Counted from the stretch's first letter, positions 42,557 to 52,701 are shown. The stretch is DNA of 64,000 bases from an uncultured Tateyamaria sp. (GCF_947503415.1 NZ_CANNDS010000002.1:434001-498000), one strand, 5' to 3'. Notes: generated by a model not told the origin, from the sequence alone. Made by a program: numbers and translations.

Positions 42557-43564
42557 ATGCTGACCTTCACAATCCGCCGGTTGATCCTGTCGATCCCGAC
42601 GCTTTTGTTCATCAGCCTTGTTATTTTCCTGCTGCTGCAACTCGCCCCCGGCGATCCGATGGCACAGGTCCCGCTGACGGTTCCCCCCGAAGTCAAAGAA
42701 AGGATGCGCGAAGCGCTTGGCCTCGGCCAGCCGCTGCACATCCAGTACTGGAAATGGATTGTCCAGTTTTTCTGGATCGAACCGCAGGTGCTGATGGACC
42801 ACTGGTTCGGCACAACGTTTGCCGAGGGCAAGCAGCGCGTGATCTCTTGGCAGACCCGCAGCCCGGTCATGGACATCGTGGTGCAGCGCATTCCGCAAAC
42901 GCTCTGGGTTGTCGGCCTGTCCTATGTGGTGGGCATCCTGATTGCCCTGCCCATCGGCATTTACTCCGCCTACAAGCAATATTCGGTCTTTGACCAGTCG
43001 GGCACGTTCATCACGATGATCGGCTTTTCGATCCCACCCTTCTTCACCGGCCCCCTGTTGATCGTGATCTTCTCGGTGCAGCTGGGGTGGCTGCCCTCGA
43101 TCTATGACACCACCCACGTGGTCACGGACTGGGCCAGCTTCAAAGTACAGTTCATGCAGATGGTCATGCCTGTTATGGTCTTGGCCCTGCAAACCACGGC
43201 CCAGATCAGCCGCTACATGCGGTCGTCGATGCTCGACAATCTGGGTCAGGATTATGTGCGCACCGCGCGCGCCAAGGGTCTGCGCGAAGGCGTGGTGGTC
43301 ATGCAGCACGTGCTCCGCAACTCCATGATCCCGGTGATCACCGTGATTGCATTGGGTGTGCCATCCATCTTTGGCGGCGCGATCATCACGGAAAACGTCT
43401 TCAAGGTGAACGGCATCGGGCAGCTTCTGCTCACGGCCCTCTTTGCCAACGACATCCCCATGGTGATGACGCTGACTTTCATATTCGCGATCCTGATCGT
43501 GTTCTTCAACCTGATTGCCGACGTGCTCTACGGCGTGCTCGACCCGAGGATCCGCTATGACTGA
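42557..43564 (+). CDS. ABC transporter permease (DppB type)
   Basis: 335 aa; multiple TM; RTARAKGLREGVVVMQHVLRNSMIPVITV. Confidence 0.95.
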   Translation: MLTFTIRRLILSIPTLLFISLVIFLLLQLAPGDPMAQVPLTVPPEVKERMREALGLGQPLHIQYWKWIVQFFWIEPQVLMDHWFGTTFAEGKQRVISWQTRSPVMDIVVQRIPQTLWVVGLSYVVGILIALPIGIYSAYKQYSVFDQSGTFITMIGFSIPPFFTGPLLIVIFSVQLGWLPSIYDTTHVVTDWASFKVQFMQMVMPVMVLALQTTAQISRYMRSSMLDNLGQDYVRTARAKGLREGVVVMQHVLRNSMIPVITVIALGVPSIFGGAIITENVFKVNGIGQLLLTALFANDIPMVMTLTFIFAILIVFFNLIADVLYGVLDPRIRYD

Positions 43565-44552
43565 TCAACCGATCCCAGCAGGCCCCGACATGGAGATCGA
43601 GGCCATCGCGGCCCTCCAGGACAAGGAACCGCCCAAAGAGCCCCACAGCCAGTGGAAGGACGTGTGGGACCAGTTTCGCCAGCACAAGGGCGCACTCTTT
43701 GGTGGCGGGTTTCTCATCTTCATCACGCTTGCCGTGATCCTCGGCCCCTACATCTGGCAGATCGATCCGCAGAAGCTGGACATCCGCAACAAGGACCTGC
43801 GCCCGATCTATGTGGCTCTTTGGGACGGCACCGCCCGTGTCGGTTGGGGCAATCCGCTGGGCACCGACAATCTGGGCCGCGATATCCTCGCCAACCTGAT
43901 TGCCGGGGGCCGTGCGTCCATGGCAGTCGGCTGGGCGGCCATGGTGCTTGCGCTCCTGATCGGCACGTCCATCGGCGTGATCGCGGGTTATTTCAAAAAG
44001 GCGGATTTCTGGCTGATGCGCTTCACCGATCTGGTGCTGTCCCTGCCGATCCTGCCGCTGCTTCTGGTGGCCGTGACGCTCTTCCGCGAACCGCTCAGGG
44101 CCAATTTCGGACCCGAAGGCGGCATGTTCATCCTGATCGTGGGCGTCGTGGGGCTGACGTCGTGGATGCAGACCGCCCGCATCGTGCGCGGCGATATTCT
44201 GGCCCTGAAGGAACGCGAGTTCATCCTCGCCGCCCGGTCCATCGGCACAACCTCGGGCAAGATCATACGGCGGCACCTTTTGCCCAACGTGGTCTCGCCC
44301 ATCATGGTGTCTGCAACACTGGGCCTTGCCACTGCAATCATCACCGAAAGCGCACTGTCTTTCCTCGGTGTGGGCTTCCCCTCCGACTTCCCCACATGGG
44401 GCAAGTTGCTGGCAGATGCCGTACAACGGATGGAGCAATACCCCGAACGCGTGGTGCTGCCGGGCATCCTGATCTCACTGACGGTGCTGGGTGTGAACTA
44501 CCTTGGCGACGGGCTGCGCGACGCGCTCGATCCGCGCATTCGCGGCCGCTAG
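43557..44552 (+). CDS. ABC transporter permease (DppC type)
   Basis: 331 aa; LGTDNLGRDILANLIAGGRASM, EFILAARSIGTTSGKIIRRHLLPNVVSPI. Confidence 0.95.
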   Translation: MTDQPIPAGPDMEIEAIAALQDKEPPKEPHSQWKDVWDQFRQHKGALFGGGFLIFITLAVILGPYIWQIDPQKLDIRNKDLRPIYVALWDGTARVGWGNPLGTDNLGRDILANLIAGGRASMAVGWAAMVLALLIGTSIGVIAGYFKKADFWLMRFTDLVLSLPILPLLLVAVTLFREPLRANFGPEGGMFILIVGVVGLTSWMQTARIVRGDILALKEREFILAARSIGTTSGKIIRRHLLPNVVSPIMVSATLGLATAIITESALSFLGVGFPSDFPTWGKLLADAVQRMEQYPERVVLPGILISLTVLGVNYLGDGLRDALDPRIRGR

Positions 44553-44562
44553 GATCAAAACG

Positions 44563-44594
44563 GGCCAAGAAAATTCGTACGAATTTTCTTGGCC
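44563..44594. terminator. Perfect 32-bp palindrome between convergent genes (candidate bidirectional terminator)
   Basis: GGCCAAGAAAATTCGTACGAATTTTCTTGGCC equals its own reverse complement; located between stop codons at 44552 (+) and 44601 (-). Confidence 0.75.
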
Positions 44595-44600
44595 TCAGCG

Positions 44601-45884
44601 CTACTTTTCGACTTTCTTGCGCAGGCGGCGGATCATCCACCACACCAGCAAGACAACGGGGGCGGTGACCAACGCCGTCAGCAGGTTCTTGGACATGCCC
44701 GTTGGCTCCTCCAGCGGGTAGAGAAGATATCCCGCCAGCGACACCGCGTAGTAGCTGATCGCCACCACGGACAATCCCTCAACCGTCCGCTGCAAGCGCA
44801 ACTGCAGGTCAGACCGCTTGTCCATGCTCTCCAGCAGCGCCTGGTTCTGCGCCGACCGTTCCACATCCACCCGCGTCCGCAGCAGGTTCGCCGCCCGAAC
44901 GCCACGCGCAGACATCGCCGCCAACCGCCCTTCCGCGGACCGCACCGTCCGCATCGCGGGCTGATAGCGCCGCATCATGAACTCGGCAAAGGTCTGACGC
45001 CCCTCGTACCGATCCTCACGCAGCGCCTCGATCCGCTCATTCACAATGGCCTCGTAGGCCCACGTGGCACCGAACCGGAACGATGATTGCGCCGCCAACG
45101 TCTCCAACTCAGCCGAGATGGCCAGAAGCGCCTGCAGCGTCTCCTCGGCCTCGGACCGCTCGCCCGACATCGTCTCGACCAACTCGATCAACCGCGTGTC
45201 CAGCGCCGTCAATTGCGCGCCCATGGCCCGCACACGGGCAAAGCCCAGCATGGACATGGACTTGTAAGTCTCGATCTCGCACAGCCGCTGTACGATCCGC
45301 CCCACGCGGCGTTGCCCCGTCCCGTCAGAGGCAAAGACGGCAAAGCGCATATGCCCGTTCTGATCGACACGGAAGTCGCCGCCAATCACGGCGGCATCTT
45401 CCAGCACGGAACTCACGGCAAGGCTTTCCGGCACGAACCACTCATGCAGGCAGGTGCGGATACCCTCTTCGTCCCGGCGCGGCTCAACACGCACCAGAAT
45501 GGACGTCACGCGTTGCCCGGGGGCTGCCTCCAGCCACTCCTGCGGAAACGGATCAAAGGCGCGCGGATCAAAGGGGCGGTCCTCCACCCCTTCGGAAAAG
45601 ATGGTGTAGGTCACAAACTCAGTGTGCTGTTCCCATTTCAGCCAGTGCTTGCCGATCTGCCCATAATAATGCGTGGCACCGGGCTGCGGATGCGGCGCAC
45701 CATGACGATCCAACAGCGCCTGCAAGTGTGCAAGGTCCACCCCCCGGTCCCGGTTCGCCGCCATCTCGGGCTGCTTGAACGCCACATAGGCCGCCGCACA
45801 GGGCGCGCGCATCGACGGAAAGGGGCGCGCGTGCAGCTCATTCGCCAATTGATAGCGCAGCGGGTGATCTTCAATGGGGGCCAT
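44601..45884 (-). CDS. DUF3422 family protein
   Basis: 427 aa from MAPIEDHPLRYQLANELHARPFPSMRAP; two C-terminal TM segments. Confidence 0.9.
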   Translation of the reverse strand: MAPIEDHPLRYQLANELHARPFPSMRAPCAAAYVAFKQPEMAANRDRGVDLAHLQALLDRHGAPHPQPGATHYYGQIGKHWLKWEQHTEFVTYTIFSEGVEDRPFDPRAFDPFPQEWLEAAPGQRVTSILVRVEPRRDEEGIRTCLHEWFVPESLAVSSVLEDAAVIGGDFRVDQNGHMRFAVFASDGTGQRRVGRIVQRLCEIETYKSMSMLGFARVRAMGAQLTALDTRLIELVETMSGERSEAEETLQALLAISAELETLAAQSSFRFGATWAYEAIVNERIEALREDRYEGRQTFAEFMMRRYQPAMRTVRSAEGRLAAMSARGVRAANLLRTRVDVERSAQNQALLESMDKRSDLQLRLQRTVEGLSVVAISYYAVSLAGYLLYPLEEPTGMSKNLLTALVTAPVVLLVWWMIRRLRKKVEK

Positions 45885-46013
45885 GATTGCTCCGAAGGGT
45901 CTTTGAGGCACACATAACCTGCGCCAGATCAATTTCAAAGGAAAATATGCTTACGTTTCAGCAACTTAACTGAATGCAATTGTATACCAACAGGCAAAAC
46001 GGCGCCCAAAACA

Positions 46014-46046
46014 CGCAAAAGGCGGACCAGATGGCCCGCCTTTCCA
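46014..46046 (-). terminator. Putative terminator downstream of pntB
   Basis: Minus-strand stem AAAGGCGGGCC-ATCT-GGTCCGCCTTTTG. Confidence 0.65.
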
Positions 46047-46069
46047 TTACATCATAACACCGACCCGGA

Positions 46070-47566
46070 TCAGTCGATCATCGGCAACAGCTTGTCGATG
46101 GACGCTTTCGCGTCGCCATAGAACATGCGCGTGTTGTCCTTGAAGAACAGCGGGTTCTCAATCCCGGAATAACCGGTGCCCTGCCCGCGCTTGGATACAA
46201 ACACCTGCTTGGCCTTCCAGCATTCCAGAACGGGCATCCCGGCGATGGGCGAGTTCGGATCGTCCTGTGCGGCAGGGTTCACGATGTCATTGGACCCGAT
46301 GACAATGGCCACATCCGTGTCCGGGAAATCATCGTTGATCTCGTCCATCTCCATCACGATGTCATAGGGCACCTTGGCCTCGGCCAGCAGCACGTTCATG
46401 TGCCCGGGCAGACGGCCCGCAACCGGGTGGATCGCAAAGCGCACCTCTTTGCCAGCCGCGCGCAGCTTGCGGGTCAGCTCGGCGACACCCTGCTGGGCCT
46501 GCGCCACGGCCATACCGTAACCGGGGATGATGATGACGCTGTCGGCCTCGTTCAGGGCCTGCGCTACGCCGTCGGCCTCGATGGCGATCTGCTCGCCTTC
46601 CACGGCCATCTGCTCGCCCGCAGGGCCGCCAAAGCCGCCCAGGATCACGCTGACAAAGGACCGGTTCATCGCCTTGCACATGATGTAGGACAGGATCGCA
46701 CCGGAGGAGCCAACAAGCGCACCGACAACGATCAACAGGTCATTGCCAAGGCTGAAGCCGATGGCTGCCGCCGCCCAGCCGGAATAGCTGTTCAGCATCG
46801 ACACCACGACGGGCATGTCCGCCCCGCCAATGCCCATGATCAGGTGCCAGCCGATGAACAGGGCCAGCACCGTCAGCAGGATCAGCGACAGCAGGCTGCC
46901 AGTGCTGAAATAGATGATGGCGAGGATCAACGACGCACCCGCCGCAGACGCGTTCAGGATGTGCCCGCCAGGCAACTTGGTGGCCGAGCTATCAACCTTG
47001 CCCGACAGCTTGCCCCACGCCACGTAAGACCCGGTGAAGGTCACGGCACCAATCCAGATGCCCAGCACCAGTTCGATCTGCAGAATGGTGATCTCGACAG
47101 ATGTCTTTTTGGCAATCAATTGTCCAAAGGCCGACAGCGGCTCTGTCACCGCCTTGTCCAGCACCTGCACCCATTGGCCGTCCACAAGAACACCGCCCAG
47201 AACGGCCCCGTTCTCGGCCAGATGACCATCCACATACCCAATCATGATATGCGCGTTAAAGCCGATGAACACTGCGGCCAGACCTACAAGCGCGTGCATG
47301 CCGGCCACAAGCTCCGGCATCTGGGTCATCTCGACCTTGGTCGCCAGTTGGTAGCCAACGGCAGCACCGCCCGCGATCAACACCAGCGACAACAGCCACA
47401 GGCCATGTCCCGGCCCAATCAGCGTCGCCACGACAGCGATAAACATGCCCACGATGCCGTACCATACGGCCCGCTTGGCGCTTTCCTGACCGGACAAACC
47501 GCCCAAGGAAAGAATGAAAAGAACAGCCGCGACAACATAGGCGGCAGTGGTAAATCCGAGTTCCAT
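46070..47566 (-). CDS. pntB: NAD(P) transhydrogenase subunit beta
   Basis: 498 aa; [60 protein letters not shown]. Confidence 0.98.
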   Translation of the reverse strand: MELGFTTAAYVVAAVLFILSLGGLSGQESAKRAVWYGIVGMFIAVVATLIGPGHGLWLLSLVLIAGGAAVGYQLATKVEMTQMPELVAGMHALVGLAAVFIGFNAHIMIGYVDGHLAENGAVLGGVLVDGQWVQVLDKAVTEPLSAFGQLIAKKTSVEITILQIELVLGIWIGAVTFTGSYVAWGKLSGKVDSSATKLPGGHILNASAAGASLILAIIYFSTGSLLSLILLTVLALFIGWHLIMGIGGADMPVVVSMLNSYSGWAAAAIGFSLGNDLLIVVGALVGSSGAILSYIMCKAMNRSFVSVILGGFGGPAGEQMAVEGEQIAIEADGVAQALNEADSVIIIPGYGMAVAQAQQGVAELTRKLRAAGKEVRFAIHPVAGRLPGHMNVLLAEAKVPYDIVMEMDEINDDFPDTDVAIVIGSNDIVNPAAQDDPNSPIAGMPVLECWKAKQVFVSKRGQGTGYSGIENPLFFKDNTRMFYGDAKASIDKLLPMID

Positions 47567-47581
47567 AAGTCCTGCCCCTGC

Positions 47582-49156
47582 TTACGATTTCTGGAACATG
47601 GCGAGCATGCGCCGTGTCACGAGAAAACCGCCAAATATGTTGATCGACGCCATGAAGACCCCGAAGATCGACAGGAACGTGATGATCCCCGATGTCGATC
47701 CGATCTGGATCAGCGCCCCAAGGATCACGATGGACGAGATCGCGTTGGTCACGGCCATCAGCGGCGTGTGCAGGCTGTGCGCCACACCCCAGATCACCTG
47801 GAAGCCAATAAAGACTGACAGCACAAACACGATGAAATGCTGCATGAAGCTCGCGGGCGTATAAAGCCCCGCCAGCAGGATCAGAGCGCCACCAATGGCC
47901 AAGAGCGTGACCTGGTTCTTGGTCTGCGCCTTGAATGCTGCGGTTTCTGCTGCGCGCTTTTCTTCCGGCGTCAGCTCTTTCGCGGCCTCTTTTTTCGGCG
48001 CTGCCGCAATGGCAGCCACCTTGGGCGGTGGCGGTGGGAATGTGACCTCCTGCGCGTGCGCGATGGTGGCACCACGGATCACGTCATCTTCCATGTCATG
48101 GTTGATGACACCGTCTTTTTCCGGCGTCAGGTCCGTCATCAGGTGACGGATGTTGGTGGCATAGAGGCTCGACGATTGCGTCGCCATCCGGCTGGGGAAG
48201 TCGGTGTAGCCGATGATGGTCACGCCATTGTCGGTCACGATCTTCTCGTCTGCCACGGTCAGCTTGCAGTTACCGCCCTTTTCCGCCGCTAGGTCCACGA
48301 TGACAGACCCCGGTTTCATGGACTTCACCATGTCCTCGGTCCAAAGCTCAGGCGCTTCGCGGTTGGGGATCAGGGCCGTGGTGATGACGATATCAACCTC
48401 AGGGGCCAGTTCCCGGAACTTGGCAAGCTGGGCTTCGCGGAACTCAGGCGACGAGACGGAAGCGTATCCACCCGACGACGACCCGTCCTGCTGCTCTTCC
48501 TCAAAGTCGAGGTAGACGAACTCGGCCCCCATCGACTCGACCTGCTCCGCCACTTCGGGGCGCACGTCAAAAGCGTATGTGATGGCGCCAAGGCTGGTCG
48601 ATGTCCCAATGGCAGCCAAACCGGCCACACCGGCCCCCACAACCAGCACCTTCGCCGGGGGCACCTTACCGGCGGCAGTGATCTGCCCGGTAAAGAAGCG
48701 TCCAAAATTGTTGCCCGCTTCGATGACAGCGCGGTAGCCCGCAATATTCGCCATGGAAGACAGTGCATCCATCTTCTGCGCACGGCTGATACGCGGGATC
48801 ATCTCCATTGCGACGACGGTGGCACCCTTCTTGGCGGCGCTTTCCATCTTCTTCTCGTCAGCCACAGGGCTGAAGAACGAAATCAACGTCTGGCCTTCGC
48901 GCAGACGCTTCATCTCGGTCGCGTCAGGGGCGCGCACCTTGGCGACCACATCAGCGGCCTTCCACAGGGCCGCAGCCGTCTTGACCACCTCGACACCGGC
49001 TGCCTTGTAATCTGCGTCGGCAAAGCCCGCTTCGGCCCCCGCGCCCGTCTCGACCACACATTCGTGGCCCAGCTTTTGCAACGCCGCAGCGCTGTCCGGG
49101 GTCATCGCAACGCGGCGTTCCCCTTCGAAAATCTCTTTTGGTGTTCCGATCTTCAT
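47582..49156 (-). CDS. pntA: NAD(P) transhydrogenase subunit alpha
   Basis: 524 aa; KIGTPKEIFEGERRVAMTP, VVGAGVAGLAAIGTSTSLGAIT, C-terminal TM domain. Confidence 0.98.
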   Translation of the reverse strand: MKIGTPKEIFEGERRVAMTPDSAAALQKLGHECVVETGAGAEAGFADADYKAAGVEVVKTAAALWKAADVVAKVRAPDATEMKRLREGQTLISFFSPVADEKKMESAAKKGATVVAMEMIPRISRAQKMDALSSMANIAGYRAVIEAGNNFGRFFTGQITAAGKVPPAKVLVVGAGVAGLAAIGTSTSLGAITYAFDVRPEVAEQVESMGAEFVYLDFEEEQQDGSSSGGYASVSSPEFREAQLAKFRELAPEVDIVITTALIPNREAPELWTEDMVKSMKPGSVIVDLAAEKGGNCKLTVADEKIVTDNGVTIIGYTDFPSRMATQSSSLYATNIRHLMTDLTPEKDGVINHDMEDDVIRGATIAHAQEVTFPPPPPKVAAIAAAPKKEAAKELTPEEKRAAETAAFKAQTKNQVTLLAIGGALILLAGLYTPASFMQHFIVFVLSVFIGFQVIWGVAHSLHTPLMAVTNAISSIVILGALIQIGSTSGIITFLSIFGVFMASINIFGGFLVTRRMLAMFQKS

Positions 49157-49302
49157 TCGAAGAACCCCCATCCGTTCGTGGCAGTCAATGTCAGGCGTAA
49201 CCCAAAGGGTATGTGGCGCAGCGCCATGGCGTGTCCACTACCCAACCCCCGCACGAGATACAAGCAGCGCCCCTGCGTCATCCGCGAAACATGTGCAAAA
49301 AT

Positions 49303-49797
49303 TTAGACCCACCTGCGCACTTTTTGTTCGTAACGGGCAAACTCGGCCCGGAACACGCGGCGCATACGGTCCTCTTCGGGGATGATGAACTGCCGTTCGA
49401 TCCACCAGACAAAGAGGGGTACCAGCACCAGGGACGGCACCGCGTCAAAGCGCAGGATCAATCCGGCCAGCACCAGCGCATCGCCCAGATAGATCGGGTT
49501 CCGGGTGCGGGCAAAGACCCCGTCGGTGATCAGCTTTTCGGGCGTCTGATGCGGGATCACGGTGGTCTTGTGCCGGCGGAACGCCACCAAAGCGGCCAGC
49601 ATCAGCAACACCCCAGCCCCGATCATCAACCCGGCCATCATATGCGTCACGGGATGATCCACACTCATCCCCAATGGCATGTACCGGCCCTGGCACCACG
49701 CCAGAAAGATACAAAACACAAGCCAAACCGGCGGAATGTGCAGATAGTTGGTCATGGTGATCGCGCGTTTGTGAATCCACTCACTTGAAGGGGTCAT
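49303..49797 (-). CDS. Isoprenylcysteine carboxyl methyltransferase-like membrane protein
   Basis: About 164 aa; TDGVFARTRNPIYLGDALVLAGL. Confidence 0.85.
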   Translation of the reverse strand: MTPSSEWIHKRAITMTNYLHIPPVWLVFCIFLAWCQGRYMPLGMSVDHPVTHMMAGLMIGAGVLLMLAALVAFRRHKTTVIPHQTPEKLITDGVFARTRNPIYLGDALVLAGLILRFDAVPSLVLVPLFVWWIERQFIIPEEDRMRRVFRAEFARYEQKVRRWV

Positions 49798-49925
49798 AGG
49801 CGGCTCTGTCAACGCCCCAACGCCCTGTCGCGACCAAACGCGCATCTGGGCTGCGCATTTTGATTGATCCTTTGGCACGTCCGGCTCAGTCTGGCGGCAT
49901 CCCTTTCGCGACAAGGACACGCGCC

Positions 49926-50693
49926 ATGGCCCCCGACACCTCTCTTTCCGGAAAACACGCCCTCGTCACCGGGGGCGGCACAGGCATCGGCCTTGCCATC
50001 GCGCAGGCCCTTGCGGCGCGCGGCGCTCAGGTCACAATCACAGGGCGCAGGCAAGAGGTGCTGGACGAGGTTGCAGGCAACGGCCTCTTTGGTGCGGCCA
50101 TGGATGTGCGGGACGAAAGCGCCATCGAAACGGTCGTGGCGCAGGCGGTCGAGGCACGCGGACCGATACAGATCTGCGTACCCAACGCAGGCATCGCCGA
50201 AGGGCGAGCCGTGCACAAAACGGACATGGCGTTCTGGCGCAACATGATGGCCACAAATCTCGATGGAGCGTTTCTGACGATCCGGGCCTGCCTTCCAAGC
50301 ATGCGACAGACTGATTGGGGCCGGGTGATCGCGGTGTCATCCATCGCGGGCTTGCGCGGGTTGCCGGGGGCGGCGGCCTATGCGGCTTCCAAACATGGGC
50401 TGATCGGGCTGATACGGTCGCTCAGCGAGGATTACATGGGCCAACCCTACACGTTCAACGCGCTCTGCCCCGGATACGTGGACACGCCCATCGTGGACCG
50501 AAATCAACAGGCCATCGCCGAACGCACCGGCATGAGCGGCGACGAAGCGCGACAGGTTATGATCAACGCAAACCGGCACAAACGGCTGTTGGAGGTGGAT
50601 GAAGTGGCAGCCGCCGCCCTCTGGCTCACGGGTCCCGGATCGCAAAGCATCAACGGCCAATGCATCCAGATTTCCGGCGGTCAGACAGTGTAA
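49926..50693 (+). CDS. SDR family oxidoreductase
   Basis: 255 aa; HALVTGGGTGIGLAIAQAL, VPNAGIAEGR, YAASKHGLIGL. Confidence 0.93.
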   Translation: MAPDTSLSGKHALVTGGGTGIGLAIAQALAARGAQVTITGRRQEVLDEVAGNGLFGAAMDVRDESAIETVVAQAVEARGPIQICVPNAGIAEGRAVHKTDMAFWRNMMATNLDGAFLTIRACLPSMRQTDWGRVIAVSSIAGLRGLPGAAAYAASKHGLIGLIRSLSEDYMGQPYTFNALCPGYVDTPIVDRNQQAIAERTGMSGDEARQVMINANRHKRLLEVDEVAAAALWLTGPGSQSINGQCIQISGGQTV

Positions 50694-50711
50694 GGCGGAT
50701 CACGATCCGCC
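50690..50711 (+). repeat. REP-like element
   Basis: GTAA-GGCGGAT-CACG-ATCCGCC; GTAA overlaps the SDR stop codon. Confidence 0.8.
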
Positions 50712-50714
50712 GCT

Positions 50715-50737
50715 GGCGGAGGACACCTCCGCCTTAC
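50715..50737 (-). repeat. REP-like element, inverted partner
   Basis: Reverse: GTAA-GGCGGAGG-TGT-CCTCCGCC. Confidence 0.85.
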
Positions 50738-50769
50738 ACGTACATCACCGCGCCGAAGATGGGTCGCTG

Positions 50770-50792
50770 GGCGGCGCACAGCGCCACCTTAC
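50770..50792 (-). repeat. REP-like element
   Basis: Reverse: GTAA-GGTGGCGC-TGT-GCGCCGCC (one wobble); supplies the RAYT stop codon. Confidence 0.8.
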
Positions 50793-51349
50793 CCCGCAAC
50801 ACCTTCGTAAGGCGCACGTGTCGTGTGCCCCGACAACGGAAGATAAGCGCCCCCAACTGGGCCTCCTGGCGCGTACTGCCCACGCGCAATCGCCCGGTGC
50901 ACCGATGAATGAGGCCAATCCTCAGGCCTGTTCACCCAGCCCGCCTGCACGGGGGCGCTAAAGATCATGTGGCGATGCGCCTCCAGATCATCGGTATCCC
51001 GAATGGCATGTTCCCAGAACCGCCGCTGCCACAATCCCTTCTCTCCGGGCCGCAGACGCAAAGCGCCAGTATCTTCAGGCCCCGCCACACTGCGCGAGAA
51101 CAGGCTTTTCAGCATCCGCCAACGCACTGAGAAATCCGCGTCCCCCTCCGGCAACCGCCACAACGTATGGATGACATCGCCCAGAACAACGATCTCCGAA
51201 ATCTCGAACGGGTAGCGTTCCTTCGTCTTGCGCACCGCATGGCGCAGCGGGTCAATCTCGCGCAGGAACAGGTCCGTGCCGCGATGGGCCGCGCGGGCGG
51301 TGAAGAAATACGATGAACCGGGGCGATCAGAGCGGACATAACGAGGCAT
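50789..51349 (-). CDS. REP-associated tyrosine transposase (RAYT, Y1/TnpA_REP family)
   Basis: 186 aa MPRYVRSDRPGSSYFFTARAAHRGTDLFLREIDPLRHAVRKTKERYPFEISEIVVLGDVIHTLWRLPEGDADFSVRWRMLKSLFSR...W.HAIRDTDDLEAHRHMIFSAPVQAGWVNRPEDWPHSSVHR. Confidence 0.92.
   Translation of the reverse strand: MPRYVRSDRPGSSYFFTARAAHRGTDLFLREIDPLRHAVRKTKERYPFEISEIVVLGDVIHTLWRLPEGDADFSVRWRMLKSLFSRSVAGPEDTGALRLRPGEKGLWQRRFWEHAIRDTDDLEAHRHMIFSAPVQAGWVNRPEDWPHSSVHRAIARGQYAPGGPVGGAYLPLSGHTTRAPYEGVAG
50807..50829 (+). repeat. REP-like element inside the 3' end of the RAYT ORF
   Basis: GTAA-GGCGCACG-TGT-CGTGTGCC (one wobble). Confidence 0.8.
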
Positions 51350-51383
51350 ACGCCATCCTGCCCGCAATCTGGTTAATGCAGGC

Positions 51384-52163
51384 TTAAGCCGAGCGCAGGA
51401 CCGGGTGGGCAATGCCCCCGCGCGCCCAATCGCGGCACGCGGCCCCAAACGCCTCGAACAATGGGCGCGACACGGAATCACAGCGCGCATTCCACTCAGG
51501 ATGCCACTGCACCGACAGCGTGAATCCGGGCGCACCATCGATATAAAGCGCCTCTGCCGTCCCGTCGGGCGCATGCCCGTCCACAACGATACGCGGTCCC
51601 GGGTGCTTTATCCCCTGCCCGTGCAAGGTGTTGGTCGGCACCGATTGACGCCCCATCAACTGATGAAACACGCCCCCTTCGGAAAAGGTCACGTCGTGCC
51701 GCAGGGCAAATTTCTCTTCCAGCGTGCCATCGGGGGGCATGCGGTGATTGTCGCGTCCCGGCAAATCGCGGATCTCGGGATAGAGCGAGCCACCCATGGC
51801 CACATTCACCTCCTGAAACCCACGGCAAATGCCCAGAATGGGCTGACCACGTTCCACGCAGGCGCGGATCAAGGGCAAGGTCAGGCCATCGCGGTTGCGA
51901 TCGAAGGCGCCATGCGCCTCGGTCGGGTCTTCGCCATATTCTTCCGGATGCACATTGGCGCGCCCACCGGTAAAGACAAAGCCCGCACAATGCTCGAGCA
52001 GGTCCGAAATTCGAACCTTGTCCGGCTCGGCAGGGATCATCATGGGCAAACCTTCGGCCACATCCGCCACAGCAGAGATGTTGATCAGACCAGCCGCCTG
52101 CACCTCATATTCATCATTGATGACATGGTGGTTCGAAATGATGCCGATAATGGGTCGGGCCAT
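51384..52163 (-). CDS. Class I glutamine amidotransferase-like, gamma-glutamyl-GABA hydrolase family (PuuD-like)
   Basis: 259 aa; GFVFTGGRANVHPEEYGE, ILGICRGFQEVNVAMGG, LSVQWHPEW. Confidence 0.9.
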   Translation of the reverse strand: MARPIIGIISNHHVINDEYEVQAAGLINISAVADVAEGLPMMIPAEPDKVRISDLLEHCAGFVFTGGRANVHPEEYGEDPTEAHGAFDRNRDGLTLPLIRACVERGQPILGICRGFQEVNVAMGGSLYPEIRDLPGRDNHRMPPDGTLEEKFALRHDVTFSEGGVFHQLMGRQSVPTNTLHGQGIKHPGPRIVVDGHAPDGTAEALYIDGAPGFTLSVQWHPEWNARCDSVSRPLFEAFGAACRDWARGGIAHPVLRSA

Positions 52164-52275
52164 GGGGTCCTCTGCACTGGTCAGGTTTCAAACCTTATAT
52201 GCGGCGCACCCGCCCCCTGAACAGAGCAGCGGGCGCGCAAGGACCTGTGCAAAAAGCCGCAGGTGCGGCAAATGC

Positions 52276-52701
52276 CTAAATTTCAGCCGCCAGCGACGCG
52301 GCCTCGATCCCCGCAACCGCGGCAGCGGCATCATTGTCGGACGTATCGCCCGTGATACCCACCGCACCAACGACGTCACCCTTGGTATTGCGCACCAAAA
52401 CGCCACCGGGCACAGGCACAACCTGCCCGCCAAAAACGCCATTCACCGCCGTCATGAAATACGCCTGCTGTTCGGCCCGCGCCATCTGCGCTGTCCCCGC
52501 CAGACCCAGCATGACCGCGCCATACGCCTTGCCCTGCGCAATCGCGAACCGACCGGGGGCCGCCCCGTCCTCACGCTCACAGGCCTGCACATGCCCCCCG
52601 GCATCCAACACCACAACGGTCAGAGGTTTCAACTCCATCTCCCGTCCCTTCTCCAACGCCTTGCGGATGATGGTCCGTGCCTTGCGCAATGAAATCGCCA
52701 T
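52276..52701 (-). CDS. glcG: GlcG/HbpS family heme-binding-like protein
   Basis: 141 aa MAISLRKARTIIRKALEKGREMELKPLTVVVLDAGGHVQACEREDGA...GGVLVRNTKGDVVGAVGITGDTSDND. Confidence 0.88.
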   Translation of the reverse strand: MAISLRKARTIIRKALEKGREMELKPLTVVVLDAGGHVQACEREDGAAPGRFAIAQGKAYGAVMLGLAGTAQMARAEQQAYFMTAVNGVFGGQVVPVPGGVLVRNTKGDVVGAVGITGDTSDNDAAAAVAGIEAASLAAEI

